A DNA stretch of 20,125 nt from a virus (IMGVR_UViG_3300025083_000294:1-20125); one strand, 5' to 3'; counted from the first letter of the stretch, positions 6,825-14,212 are shown. Translations and numbers: made by a program. Notes: generated by a model from the letters alone, not told the origin.

Positions 6825-7745
6825 TTAAAATGGGTCTTGGTTACTATTAAAATCATTATTTGGAATCAGTGGCTGGAACTGTAGGTCAGGTCGTATAGCA
6901 TTATTAACTATATTAATTCCATCACTTACAAACCCAAGTCCCTTGTTGTATTCAAAGATAATCGGGTCATCAATTGCGTTAGGTTCTCCACCTGTCTCTG
7001 TATCCTTCACCTTTCGGATGTACACTTGAGTATTAAACTTCATCAGTGGATGTCCAATCAATCTGTGAATCGTTATAAAGTTATCGGGTCTATTAGCGAA
7101 TGGCTGACCACCTTCGCTTTGTGAACGGCTTGGTGGCATAGGATAACCATAGTATTCGTGTTCTAATCCGTAAACTCTTCTTGCTGCCTCTGTGTTAGGG
7201 TGAGTGTTTACAAATAAACTCTTTTTAGTTTGATTAACAAACTTTCTACTTTCGTTTAAGAAGTCGTAGTTAGCAGCGTGGGTGTAGTCCCTATTCATTC
7301 CAGTATACGGGTCAATAAGAACCGCATTTACATCTAAGCTTTCAAACATTGCAAATAGTTCTTCTGACTTATAAAAACCTGTATTATCAATGAACTTAAA
7401 ATGTTCTTCTACCCAAGCCTTAGCGTTATAGATTTCCAACTCGTCAGCCTTGTCTATGTACTTACCAAGCTTCCATTGTATTAGTCTCTTAACCAATTGC
7501 CCTGCTTTATTCTCTCCACTCCAAACACAAAACTTAAGCCCTTGTGTTACGCTTAATGCACAGAAATACCATAGCAACCAATCTGTTTTACCTACGTTAT
7601 CTAAGCCATTAATGATTGTGAACTCCCCTTGTTTAAATCTGTAGTGCTTATCAAAGGTTTGTAATCCTAGACCTAAGCCTAGCTTTATTCTTCCGTTAAT
7701 TACATCATCTAAATATTTGTCTGCAAATCCTCTTTGTAGTATCAT
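6825..7745 (-). CDS. DnaB-type replicative helicase ATPase (RecA fold)
   Basis: 306 aa. It is expected to unwind DNA at the phage fork as a hexamer. The Walker A motif is GLDNVGKT (47-54) with K53. A catalytic-glutamate motif (WSGENK, E78) follows, and Walker B is AVLIDPYTG (141-149) with D145. H182 in VNTHPNT is the likely sensor, and the glutamine/arginine-rich loop SRSQSEGGQPFANRPD (207-222) resembles the DNA-binding/arginine-finger region of SF4 helicases. Only the C-terminal ATPase core of DnaB is present: there is no N-terminal primase-interaction domain, and no primase gene is visible. It directly follows the winged-helix initiator gene (2-nt gap), which could be its loader. Confidence 0.87.
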   Translation of the reverse strand: MILQRGFADKYLDDVINGRIKLGLGLGLQTFDKHYRFKQGEFTIINGLDNVGKTDWLLWYFCALSVTQGLKFCVWSGENKAGQLVKRLIQWKLGKYIDKADELEIYNAKAWVEEHFKFIDNTGFYKSEELFAMFESLDVNAVLIDPYTGMNRDYTHAANYDFLNESRKFVNQTKKSLFVNTHPNTEAARRVYGLEHEYYGYPMPPSRSQSEGGQPFANRPDNFITIHRLIGHPLMKFNTQVYIRKVKDTETGGEPNAIDDPIIFEYNKGLGFVSDGINIVNNAIRPDLQFQPLIPNNDFNSNQDPF

Positions 7746-7747
7746 AG

Positions 7748-8428
7748 TTATCCCATTAGTTTTTGTCCGATTGTCTTTGTAGGCTCGTAAGCATTTAAGA
7801 ACTTAGCGAAGTTGTCTTGGTCTAAGAAGTATTTAGGTGTTATGTTCTTCTTACCTACCCACCACTTGTCCTCACAAAAAGATTTTATAGCCTTGTTAAA
7901 ATCTTCCTTGCTGTAATCTTTTCTCAAGTCACTTAGATTCATCCTATCTTGGTTTGTAAGAGTATTAAAGTTTGATGGTATTTTTAAATGACGAGTTCTT
8001 GACTCATTAAACCATTTTAAGAACTTAACCTTTGGGTCTTCCGATTCCCCTTTCTCTTTATATTTCTCTTTCTCTTTCTCTTTGGCTACAATTTGACTCT
8101 TAGCCAAACCTCCTAATTTACCCTTGTCAGATTGGCCTTCAATAAACCCCAATCTATTGACAACACTAGGAATTATGATGTAATCACCCTCTTGGTAAAC
8201 TAAGTCAAAGTTGCATAAAACTTTAAAGATTCTTTCAACTTTTTGCTTGTTATGTCCCAAGATTCTCCGAAAATATTGTAAGTTCCACTCAAGTTTTGCT
8301 GAACTTTTTATAAAACATTCATCAATAAAGAAGCGAAACATATCTCTTTCTTCGGCATTAAGCATTATAACTTTGTCGTCACTTCTCCAATCTTTTGGAT
8401 AGAATGTGTAGCCTAATCTCTTACTCAT
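7748..8428 (-). CDS. Winged-helix replication initiator / helicase loader
   Basis: 226 aa. The N-terminus (YTFYPKDWRSDDKVIMLNAEERDMF) is typical of the phage replication initiators/DUF1376-like proteins. A winged-helix fold with NLQYFRRILGHNKQKVERIFKVL follows, then strand YQEGDYIIIPSVV. A lysine/glutamate-rich linker (about 113-128) leads to a C-terminal helical part ending in a helicase-loader-like motif (DKWWVGKKNITPKYFL and FAKFLNAYEP). The likely role is origin binding and loading of the helicase encoded directly downstream. No ATP-binding motif is seen, so it is not a DnaC-type ATPase. The frame stays open upstream of this ATG to 8521 (see findings). Confidence 0.8.
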   Translation of the reverse strand: MSKRLGYTFYPKDWRSDDKVIMLNAEERDMFRFFIDECFIKSSAKLEWNLQYFRRILGHNKQKVERIFKVLCNFDLVYQEGDYIIIPSVVNRLGFIEGQSDKGKLGGLAKSQIVAKEKEKEKYKEKGESEDPKVKFLKWFNESRTRHLKIPSNFNTLTNQDRMNLSDLRKDYSKEDFNKAIKSFCEDKWWVGKKNITPKYFLDQDNFAKFLNAYEPTKTIGQKLMG

Positions 8429-8556
8429 TTCGTTGTTGTTTAATAAAAAAACCCCTGCAAATCCATCAGAGTCGAAGCTGATTTCATCACAAGGGCTTGT
8501 ATAGTTTCCTTCAGTTGCCTATTTATTCGACTGCAACTACAATGTAAAAGTACTAA

Positions 8557-8919
8557 TTAAAACGGTAAATCGTCTTCTGCTGAAGCTTTTTCTAATTCAA
8601 CTTCTTTTAGTGGAGCTTGATTTGGCTCTGCTGCGTCTGACTTAAATATCTTCCAAGCATCTAGATTGTGAAAATACTTTCCATTATATTCACGGCTAGA
8701 TATATTGAAGCTAACATCTACAACTTGCCCAACCTTATTGTACTTAATAAAGTTTTCTACTTTTTCATCTCCAAAGATTTGGAAAGCTACCTCTGGATTG
8801 TATTCATTTCCAGTTGATAGTACGAAGTTAATTTTCTGCCAATCTTTACCAGCTTTAGAAGTACCTTTTTCTACTTCTAATATTTTTAAGATTTTTCCAG
8901 TCATTGTTAAATCACTCAT
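8557..8919 (-). CDS. ssDNA-binding protein, DUF3127 family
   Basis: 120 aa. It probably coats single-stranded DNA during replication and recombination. The OB-fold-like core reads MTGKILKILEVEKGTSKAGKDWQKINFVLST, then FGDEKVENF, then VVDVSFNISSREYNGKYFHNLDAWKI (67-91), the layout of the Bacteroidota DUF3127 proteins. The C-terminus is acidic and ends in DDLPF, like the partner-recruiting tip of bacterial SSB. Placement between the RecE-like nuclease and the initiator fits the role. Confidence 0.87.
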   Translation of the reverse strand: MSDLTMTGKILKILEVEKGTSKAGKDWQKINFVLSTGNEYNPEVAFQIFGDEKVENFIKYNKVGQVVDVSFNISSREYNGKYFHNLDAWKIFKSDAAEPNQAPLKEVELEKASAEDDLPF

Positions 8920-8942
8920 AATAATAATAATTGTTTTGTGTA

Positions 8943-9677
8943 CTATAATGTACGGTTAATAAAAAATTGTTTTGCGTCAAATGATTCGTCCTTGTAGAAC
9001 AAATCGTATATCTCAGTAGCCTTAACGACCTTTTCTCTACCTCTCTCATAGAAGTTTTCTGAGCAGTCAAATAAACCCATCTGATGCGTGTTCTTGTCAA
9101 TTACTAAGAATACCATATCGTATCCAAATATCTCTCGATATAGGTATGCTTGTGAATCGTAGTTGTACTTGTTAGCTGAGAAGTGAAACGAGTTGATGTC
9201 TGAGGATGTCTTTATGTCAACTACAAGTTTGTCATCGTGGTTGATTATGTCAGCCTTACCCTTCCACATATTACCCATAATCTCTTTAACTCCTGGCACT
9301 TCGTGTTCAACCTCACCTACATTTATCATAGATGAAAATACATTGTTGTCAAGGAGTTTATCCACCATAGCGTCAGCCATATCTACCTCGTGCTGTAGCA
9401 TACACATCTCTCCACCACTAAGTTCTTTGTATACCTTGGTAGTTCGTGTGTTAGCCTCAATGATTTTAAACTTGTGTATCTTATCCTTCTCAAGTATTGC
9501 TGTGTGAAAGTAGCTACCAAATATCATTGCTGAGGTGGTCTTGGTCTTCTCTTTTAATCCTAGTGGATTAGTAAGTAGTGTACCAATGTTTGAGTTGCTT
9601 AAGTATTGCTGACCATACTCACCGTAGTACAACGTATCGTCTTGCAACTTTTCTATTACTTGCTCTTTAGTTTCCAT
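8943..9677 (-). CDS. RecE-like PD-(D/E)XK exonuclease (DUF3799 type)
   Basis: 244 aa. It is expected to digest one strand of linear dsDNA to give ssDNA for the annealing protein encoded just upstream. Motifs: AMIFGSYFHTAILE with H59, D143 (GKADIINH), the catalytic D154-x-K156 (VVDIKTSSD), and ANKYNYDSQAYLYRE with Q176 and Y178, the QxxxY signature of RecB/RecE nucleases. Length is close to phage versions of RecE. Its start is 1 nt from the ERF gene end. Confidence 0.86.
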   Translation of the reverse strand: METKEQVIEKLQDDTLYYGEYGQQYLSNSNIGTLLTNPLGLKEKTKTTSAMIFGSYFHTAILEKDKIHKFKIIEANTRTTKVYKELSGGEMCMLQHEVDMADAMVDKLLDNNVFSSMINVGEVEHEVPGVKEIMGNMWKGKADIINHDDKLVVDIKTSSDINSFHFSANKYNYDSQAYLYREIFGYDMVFLVIDKNTHQMGLFDCSENFYERGREKVVKATEIYDLFYKDESFDAKQFFINRTL

Positions 9678-9678
9678 A

Positions 9679-10263
9679 CTACAATGCTTTTAGTTTAGAC
9701 TCAACACTTGATGATAGCTCATACTTCTGTTTAATAGCTTCTAACTTACCACCGCTTTTGATGTACTTTTCGGCTTTTTTGTAAGCCTCATCCTTTACAG
9801 AACTAATTTTTTTGTAAGCCTCATTCTTTACAGAACTAATGCCCTTCTTGTTGGAACTTGTATCCGACTTGCCGTGGTTGTTACTAGCATCACTATCAGC
9901 GGTGTCGTCTATTAGAAATAGATTACCTAAAGAATACTTCTTACCGTAAGATGATGCACTACCAAACTTCTGTGGCATCTGCATACCCTTTTGGTCTAGG
10001 TCTATACCTACTATTGCTACTGCTTCTATGGAGTCCTTGCCATCAGATATTGTGGCTATTGACTTTAGAATTGGAAACGGCTCTGTGCATACGAGTTCTT
10101 CGTTTACTGTTACCGACACTCCTAAATCTAATAGGAATGGTTTAGTTGCCTCAAGGATGTCCTCAGCACTACGGAAGTTATACTTTCCAAAGCTATTATA
10201 CCTTGATTTCTTTGACTTAAATTGCGTTTGTATTGTCGCAAGTTTCTCATTTAGAGTTTTCAT
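9679..10263 (-). CDS. erf: ERF-family single-strand annealing protein
   Basis: 194 aa. It anneals complementary ssDNA during recombination-dependent replication. The ERF core has RYNSFGKYNFRSAEDILEATKPFL (21-44) and GSASSYGKKYSLGNLFLIDD (101-120). The acidic tail is joined by a linker with a two-copy 11-residue repeat, ISSVKNEAYKK and ISSVKDEAYKK (142-163), encoded by a 33-bp tandem repeat at 9775-9840. The Bacteroidota-type promoter at 10291-10321 lies about 30 nt upstream of its ATG. It begins the recombination-replication module with RecE-like nuclease and SSB. Confidence 0.87.
   Translation of the reverse strand: MKTLNEKLATIQTQFKSKKSRYNSFGKYNFRSAEDILEATKPFLLDLGVSVTVNEELVCTEPFPILKSIATISDGKDSIEAVAIVGIDLDQKGMQMPQKFGSASSYGKKYSLGNLFLIDDTADSDASNNHGKSDTSSNKKGISSVKNEAYKKISSVKDEAYKKAEKYIKSGGKLEAIKQKYELSSSVESKLKAL
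9775..9840 (-). repeat. 33-bp tandem repeat inside the ERF gene
   Basis: Two near-identical 33-nt units (9775-9807 and 9808-9840) differ at two sites or so and code for the repeated ISSVKxEAYKK segment of the ERF linker. In frame, so copy number could change without breaking the gene. Confidence 0.85.
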
Positions 10264-10290
10264 AATGGATTATTTAATTGTTTTCGTTTG

Positions 10291-10321
10291 CAAATATAAT
10301 GATTATTTTTTAATCACCAAT
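10291..10321 (-). promoter_or_regulatory. Bacteroidota-type promoter for the ERF module
   Basis: On the minus strand the -7 element TATATTTG (10291-10298) fits TAnnTTTG. 19 nt upstream is ATTG (10318-10321), near the -33 TTTG. A start site about 7 nt downstream would leave a leader of some 20 nt before the ERF ATG at 10263. The box lies in the 46-nt gap after the gene at 10310-10456. Confidence 0.7.
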
Positions 10322-10456
10322 TCTATTTATTATTTTTAATTTGTTTAAAAGTTTTTGTAACTCCATAAAGTCCCTAATGTTTAGCTTCTTTTTTGCATCT
10401 GAAAGTATAGCTTCTTTATGTATTTCCATTCTTCTATTGTTTTTATTTTCTATCAT
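10310..10456 (-). CDS. Small helical basic protein
   Basis: 48 aa from ATG at 10456 (MIENKNNRRMEIHKEAIL... then KKKLNIRDFMELQKLLNKL). It is mostly helical and basic. The start overlaps the stop of the upstream gene by 3 nt (ATGATAG), supporting translation; a second in-frame ATG at residue 10 would also fit. The coding region includes the -33 part of the ERF promoter. Function unknown. Confidence 0.68.
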   Translation of the reverse strand: MIENKNNRRMEIHKEAILSDAKKKLNIRDFMELQKLLNKLKIINRIGD

Positions 10457-10851
10457 ATTTCGCAGTATGTGTGTTTAATGTTTATAAATCCAACGTACTT
10501 TTGAATCTTTTCTTTTCTGTTAAATTCTGTTGTCTTTGGCATCTCTCTCCACTTCCAATTAAAGTTAAAACCTTCCTTAACAAGATTAACAATGTCAAAT
10601 ATGTATATGATGTCATTCATCTCTACGGCATATACAAAGTTTAAGTTGTTTACCATTGCGTAAGCATAGTTGTAGCTAAACTTATCAAACTCTATCATAA
10701 CATCACCGTAGAATGTGTGTCGATGCTTTACTTCAAAAATAGATTTATCGTTGTATGCATCAAATCTATTGTACTCGTAATCGGATTGTTTTATATCTGA
10801 ATTAGATTTAGATTCAATCCTTTTAATCATTGCTAACTCTTGTGCTTTCAT
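10453..10851 (-). CDS. Putative PD-(D/E)XK-type phage protein
   Basis: 132 aa. The segment RFDAYNDKSIFEVKHRHTFY carries D31 and E40-x-K42, the spacing expected for a PD-(D/E)XK nuclease core, followed by MIEFDKFSYN and a strand-rich middle. A conserved C-terminal piece (MPKTTEFNRKEKIQKYVGF) matches small phage nuclease-like proteins I recall. A DNA end-processing role is inferred. It is 3 nt from the sigma factor gene upstream, and its stop overlaps the next small gene. Confidence 0.6.
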   Translation of the reverse strand: MKAQELAMIKRIESKSNSDIKQSDYEYNRFDAYNDKSIFEVKHRHTFYGDVMIEFDKFSYNYAYAMVNNLNFVYAVEMNDIIYIFDIVNLVKEGFNFNWKWREMPKTTEFNRKEKIQKYVGFINIKHTYCEI

Positions 10852-10854
10852 AGT

Positions 10855-11589
10855 TTAAAGTATATCTATAAATTGGTTGTAATCAACACTATCTATTAGT
10901 TTATCAACCGCCTTCTTTTTAATCTCAGAGACCCTAACAAAGTTATTAATACCTTTTATACCTAAAACATTTGCTATCTCAAGACCCGTATGCTTATTGC
11001 AATCAAGTCCGTACGACATCCTTAGAACCTCATATTCTATGGCACTTAAATGCTTTTGCATAATACCTTTGAGGTATGCGTTAAGTATGTTTATATTATA
11101 CGGCTCGGTCTTGTCTTGAAAGTTACTGTTGTCCTTGCCGTCATCAATCGTAAGGAATATAGAACGAAAGAACATCTCTACATTCTGCTTGTCGTCTGAT
11201 TCTTTCCTCATTGCATTGCGTTTATATTCGGGTATTCTCATACTGCCTCTGTTGATGTCAATACGTCTCCTAATCGCACCCTTAATTCTCTTGGAAAAGA
11301 AAGACTTTAGTGTCTTATCAATGTCCCTAGATAGTTTAAGGTGTTCATAGTCTAGCTTATCAACTGCTAGTATTAATGCTTCAGAGCCAATCTGAATGAG
11401 GTCGCATATATTTAAAACTCCAATAGCTATCTCCGATGATGGAAACTTCCTTGCCAAGTTCTCAACTAATGGTAAGAATTTTATTATTAATTCATCTCTG
11501 CTATAGTCTAGCAGTTCTCTCTCTTTAGGTGTTGAAACCTTGAGGTCATTAGTATATCGAACATAGTTCTCAATATCGTATCGTTTCAT
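10855..11589 (-). CDS. Phage-encoded RNA polymerase sigma-70-family factor
   Basis: 244 aa. It would redirect host RNA polymerase to phage promoters. Region 2 includes LVENLARKFPSS, ICDLIQIGSEALILAVDKLD (61-80) and RIKGAIRRRIDINRG (101-115), which covers the core-binding and -10-recognition helices. Region 4 follows with LSAIEYEVLRMSYGLDCNKHTGLEIANVLGI (181-211) and an HTH (VSEIKKKAVDKL) for -35-type recognition. The region between (about 125-175) is short and unlike host RpoD region 3. No region 1 is visible. It sits at the end of the early block just before the ERF promoter, which suits a middle/late switch. Confidence 0.9.
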   Translation of the reverse strand: MKRYDIENYVRYTNDLKVSTPKERELLDYSRDELIIKFLPLVENLARKFPSSEIAIGVLNICDLIQIGSEALILAVDKLDYEHLKLSRDIDKTLKSFFSKRIKGAIRRRIDINRGSMRIPEYKRNAMRKESDDKQNVEMFFRSIFLTIDDGKDNSNFQDKTEPYNINILNAYLKGIMQKHLSAIEYEVLRMSYGLDCNKHTGLEIANVLGIKGINNFVRVSEIKKKAVDKLIDSVDYNQFIDIL

Positions 11590-11678
11590 TCTGATTTTTT
11601 TCTGTTACATATTTATTAAGTGTTAAGTGTTGATACTAATGTTTAGTTTAAGTTTTATTTTATTTTACTAATCTTAGC

Positions 11679-11849
11679 CTAATTGCTAACATCGTATAGC
11701 AATAATTGCTCTTTCTGTATATCTATAATCTTTTCGCTTATTGCTATTTGTTCTTCTAACAACTTTATTTTATCCTCTAAAATTGTTATTAACTTTTCAT
11801 TTATTTCATTTATTTTTCCATAGGTGCTGTTTTCATTTAATGTTTTCAT
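11679..11849 (-). CDS. Small coiled-coil protein
   Basis: 56 aa. MKTLNENSTYGKINEINEKL is followed by a regular heptad-like ITILEDKIKLLEEQIAISEKI helix, so a coiled coil is likely. It starts 5 nt after the stop of the upstream gene (11855-12145) and ends in a TAG at 11679. Both proteins are helical and may pair. Function unknown. Confidence 0.72.
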   Translation of the reverse strand: MKTLNENSTYGKINEINEKLITILEDKIKLLEEQIAISEKIIDIQKEQLLLYDVSN

Positions 11850-11854
11850 AGTTT

Positions 11855-12145
11855 TTATTTTCTTTTAATTAAATCTTTTACTGCCTTAATTGTTTCCTTG
11901 ATGTCGTTTGCCAACTCAAATCTCTCTTGGTCTATAGCGGTGTGGAGGGAGATGTAAAGTTCGCTCACCCTCTCCACTAACCTCTCCTTCTCAGACTTAT
12001 CTTGGTCGAGTTGTATAATATATTCCGTTGGTATGTTATTTGTTGAGTTAGCGTTATCATAAAACTCTTGGTCGAGTTCACGTTGCCTAGTATCTATTGC
12101 TTCCACTATCATTTGAGTTAGTTTTTGCATTTCTTTATCAGTCAT
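11855..12145 (-). CDS. Helical protein with UVR-like C-terminal motif
   Basis: 96 aa. Helical with a charged middle. The C-terminus LHTAIDQERFELANDIKETI followed by KAVKDLI resembles the UVR motif of UvrB/UvrC and relatives (A-x-x-E-x-F-E-x-A-x-x-x-R/K-D/E), a helical hairpin that mediates protein contacts. That resemblance is short and may be coincidental. The N-terminus (MTDKEMQKLTQMIVEAIDTR) is amphipathic. No catalytic residue seen. Confidence 0.78.
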   Translation of the reverse strand: MTDKEMQKLTQMIVEAIDTRQRELDQEFYDNANSTNNIPTEYIIQLDQDKSEKERLVERVSELYISLHTAIDQERFELANDIKETIKAVKDLIKRK

Positions 12146-12171
12146 AATTAATTTTTATTTTGTGTGTAATG

Positions 12172-12354
12172 CTAATCTTTTAGATAAACATTAATATATC
12201 TAGTTTTTAAGCACGTTTCAATTAACTGTATTTGGTATTGATTACCATCTTCTAACTCAATTAATCCAATGGGATATAATGGGAACGGAAGCTCTTTTAT
12301 AAATTGTGTTTGTTCTCGTTTTGCTGATGTTGCAAATAAAAATACTGTTTTCAT
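12172..12354 (-). CDS. Small unknown protein
   Basis: 60 aa. It starts MKTVFLFATSAKREQ and ends IQLIETCLKTRYINVYLKD. The hydrophobic start is too short for a membrane span. No family recognised. Spacing (26 nt to the next gene) and A/T-rich leader match its neighbours, and the ORF has no plausible competitor. Confidence 0.68.
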   Translation of the reverse strand: MKTVFLFATSAKREQTQFIKELPFPLYPIGLIELEDGNQYQIQLIETCLKTRYINVYLKD

Positions 12355-12409
12355 TTTAATTAATTTTTATTTTAGTTACTATATTTTGCCACTAATTACC
12401 GCTTAGTGG

Positions 12410-12658
12410 CTATTTATAGAACTCCTCATTTTTGCCTAATGGATTAATAAAAGTATAATAATAATCTTCGGCAACTTCATAATAATATTTTCTCGGCATA
12501 GGGTTTAAATATTCTTTTGTCATAGCTCTAATATAACAACTTATAAACTCTTGTTTTTCTTTTTCAATAAGTTCATTATACTTAGCCAATAAATCATTGC
12601 CTATGGAATATTGGTTTTGCTCCATATATTCCATTAATTCTTGTAGTGGTGTTTTCAT
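12410..12658 (-). CDS. Small phage protein (MKTPLQELMEY type)
   Basis: 82 aa from ATG at 12658. An earlier in-frame ATG (12700) would overlap the upstream gene end by 14 nt; the later start is preferred because it gives the MKTPLQELMEYMEQN opening I recall from Bacteroidota phage early proteins. KEKQEFISCYIRAMTKEYLNP and a tyrosine-rich tail (YYYEVAEDYYYTF) follow. Function unknown. Confidence 0.75.
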   Translation of the reverse strand: MKTPLQELMEYMEQNQYSIGNDLLAKYNELIEKEKQEFISCYIRAMTKEYLNPMPRKYYYEVAEDYYYTFINPLGKNEEFYK

Positions 12659-12686
12659 AATTTTTCTATTTCTTTTGCTGTCATAA

Positions 12687-12992
12687 TTATTTATTATCAT
12701 CCATAAAATCCCACTCTCTACCCGAGTTCATTGCAATTTTATTACTTGGCTCTTTATCCCCAAGCGATTCGTTAACGTATTTAGATATACTTTCGTAGTC
12801 CACTGAGGATAAGAATGATTTAACAAAACTCTTGATAATTGTGTTGTCTATAGAGTTAAAGTTAATTGTCTTAAGAACTATATCCTCGATAGAATTAGCT
12901 GATTGATGTTCTACGAAATTAACCTTAGAGGTAATTTCAACGTGAACTACATAGGTTTCGTAATTAAACGATGTTGCTTTTTTTGTTCCCAT
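12687..12992 (-). CDS. Unknown early protein
   Basis: 101 aa. A strand-rich N-terminus (ETYVVHVEITSKVNFVEH) precedes a helical middle and an acidic C-terminus ending DFMDDNK, the sort of tip that recruits partners. No known family recognised. It has a 37-nt A/T-rich leader after the upstream gene. Confidence 0.75.
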   Translation of the reverse strand: MGTKKATSFNYETYVVHVEITSKVNFVEHQSANSIEDIVLKTINFNSIDNTIIKSFVKSFLSSVDYESISKYVNESLGDKEPSNKIAMNSGREWDFMDDNK

Positions 12993-13029
12993 ATTTTTTT
13001 TTGATTTATTTAAAGTTACTAATTATTTA

Positions 13030-13245
13030 TTAATTAATGCCCTCAAGACGCATATAAGCATTTCTAAGGGACTCTTTCTTTTGTTTTGTGCTTAGTATTA
13101 TATCACGATAAAACTCCGCAATAGGGAAGAAATCTGAGTTGTGACACCTAACCCAATTGTTAAGTGTCTCTAATCTTGCATCGCATACATTTATTAAGTA
13201 CACTATCTTTAATTTTCTGTGTAGTTCTTTCTGCTTAGTTAACAT
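13030..13245 (-). CDS. Small basic helical protein downstream of DnaA-like gene
   Basis: 71 aa with a basic helix at the start (TKQKELHRKLKIVYLINVC) and WVRCHNSDFFPIAEFYRDIIL in the middle. It overlaps the end of the DnaA-like gene by 11 nt, so translation is probably coupled and the two proteins may cooperate. No family recognised. Confidence 0.72.
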   Translation of the reverse strand: MLTKQKELHRKLKIVYLINVCDARLETLNNWVRCHNSDFFPIAEFYRDIILSTKQKKESLRNAYMRLEGIN

Positions 13246-13744
13246 TGCTATTATTTTTATTGTGTAACATCTCCTCCCAAACTCCTTGCTTGATATCTTT
13301 AACCATTTGATTTATGGGGTAACTCATCTCCATCTGTTCAATAGATTCAAAGTTCCAACTTTTTAGTTGGTTTGAAAGCAAGTTAACTGCCGACATAATT
13401 ACGTTTTCCCTCCTAACCTTTACATCGTAACTTTTTAATCGGTCGTATAGGTCTGAGCGGTGTGTAATCTCTTGCACTTGCTTCTTTACTGCGGGATACA
13501 TCTCTGCATACTGCTTTATTTTCTTGTTGGAGTGGATGATTGTGGCGTGGTTGCGACCCCCTAGCATCTGCCCTATGTCGTTGTACGATGCACTCGTGTA
13601 CTCTCGGCATAGATATGCAAACATATCTCTCGCCCTTACAAATTCGCTTAGTCTTGAGTCACTTGTTACATCTGTAATTTCTAATCCATAGTAGCTAGAT
13701 ACGTCTTCCAATATCCCGTTTAATTGTTCTTGTCTTTTAGTCAT
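13235..13744 (-). CDS. Stand-alone DnaA domain IV-like DNA-binding protein
   Basis: 169 aa. Residues about 10-75 match the DnaA C-terminal DNA-binding domain: VSSYYGLEITDVTSDSR, RDMFAYLCREYTSASYNDIG, then GGRNHATIIHSNKKI (62-76), the counterpart of the DnaA-box-reading GRDHTTVLHA helix. The ATPase domain (III) and domains I-II are absent. After the domain comes a helical tail of some 90 residues with no clear relatives. It may bind phage origin sites, or occupy host DnaA boxes and disturb host initiation; both are inferences. Confidence 0.88.
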   Translation of the reverse strand: MTKRQEQLNGILEDVSSYYGLEITDVTSDSRLSEFVRARDMFAYLCREYTSASYNDIGQMLGGRNHATIIHSNKKIKQYAEMYPAVKKQVQEITHRSDLYDRLKSYDVKVRRENVIMSAVNLLSNQLKSWNFESIEQMEMSYPINQMVKDIKQGVWEEMLHNKNNSNVN

Positions 13745-13755
13745 TTTATTTAGTT

Positions 13756-14010
13756 TTATTTGTTATTATAAGTTTTGTTGTAGTATTGGTTTGACTTATA
13801 AATCAATTCCAACATTTTATCTAAATTTTCCACGCTTAAAGTTATGTATGTAAGTTCTTTAGTGTGTAAAGTGATGCATCCGTCATTATTAAATGAGCAT
13901 TCTATTGGGTCAATTTCTGCATCAACGATACACGCTGAAGCCGTTTGCTCTTTTTTATTGATTACTAACTTCCCATTGTTAGGGAAAAATAAGTCGTCTA
14001 TATTCTTCAT
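13756..14010 (-). CDS. Small beta-rich protein, unknown
   Basis: 84 aa. Alternating short strands (GKLVINKKEQTASACIV, DPIECSFNNDGCITLHTKELTYITLSV) precede a helix (NLDKMLELIYKSNQYY). No signal or membrane segment. It sits 11 nt before the DnaA-like gene. Function unknown. Confidence 0.72.
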   Translation of the reverse strand: MKNIDDLFFPNNGKLVINKKEQTASACIVDAEIDPIECSFNNDGCITLHTKELTYITLSVENLDKMLELIYKSNQYYNKTYNNK

Positions 14011-14011
14011 T

Positions 14012-14212
14012 TTATTTGGTATTATTATTAGTAAAAGGAGTGTGTTTACTCCATATTTTTTCTGCTCTACTTTGGTCGGGGAGGTCTAATCTCATTTGTA
14101 TTAAGTCCTTCATCTCCTTCAAGCCTTTCTTGTAAGTTCTGTTGTCGTCCGACCTCATATAATACCAATCTGCGTTAGATAGTAAATTGTCGAGTTGTTT
14201 GTAGTTGTCCAT
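14012..14212 (-). CDS. Small phage protein (WYYMRSDD type)
   Basis: 66 aa. NADWYYMRSDDNRTYKKGLKEMKDLI is a pattern I recall in small phage proteins with a W-Y-Y-M-x-S-D-D stretch; their role is unknown. The gene ends 1 nt before the next start and begins 3 nt after the membrane micro-protein at 14216-14302. Confidence 0.75.
   Translation of the reverse strand: MDNYKQLDNLLSNADWYYMRSDDNRTYKKGLKEMKDLIQMRLDLPDQSRAEKIWSKHTPFTNNNTK

Noticed and set aside
13618-13625. TAnnTTTG match (TATGTTTG) on the minus strand inside the DnaA-like gene
   Set aside because: No TTG box at 19-21 nt upstream and no gene start nearby; the nearest TTTG is 13 nt away.
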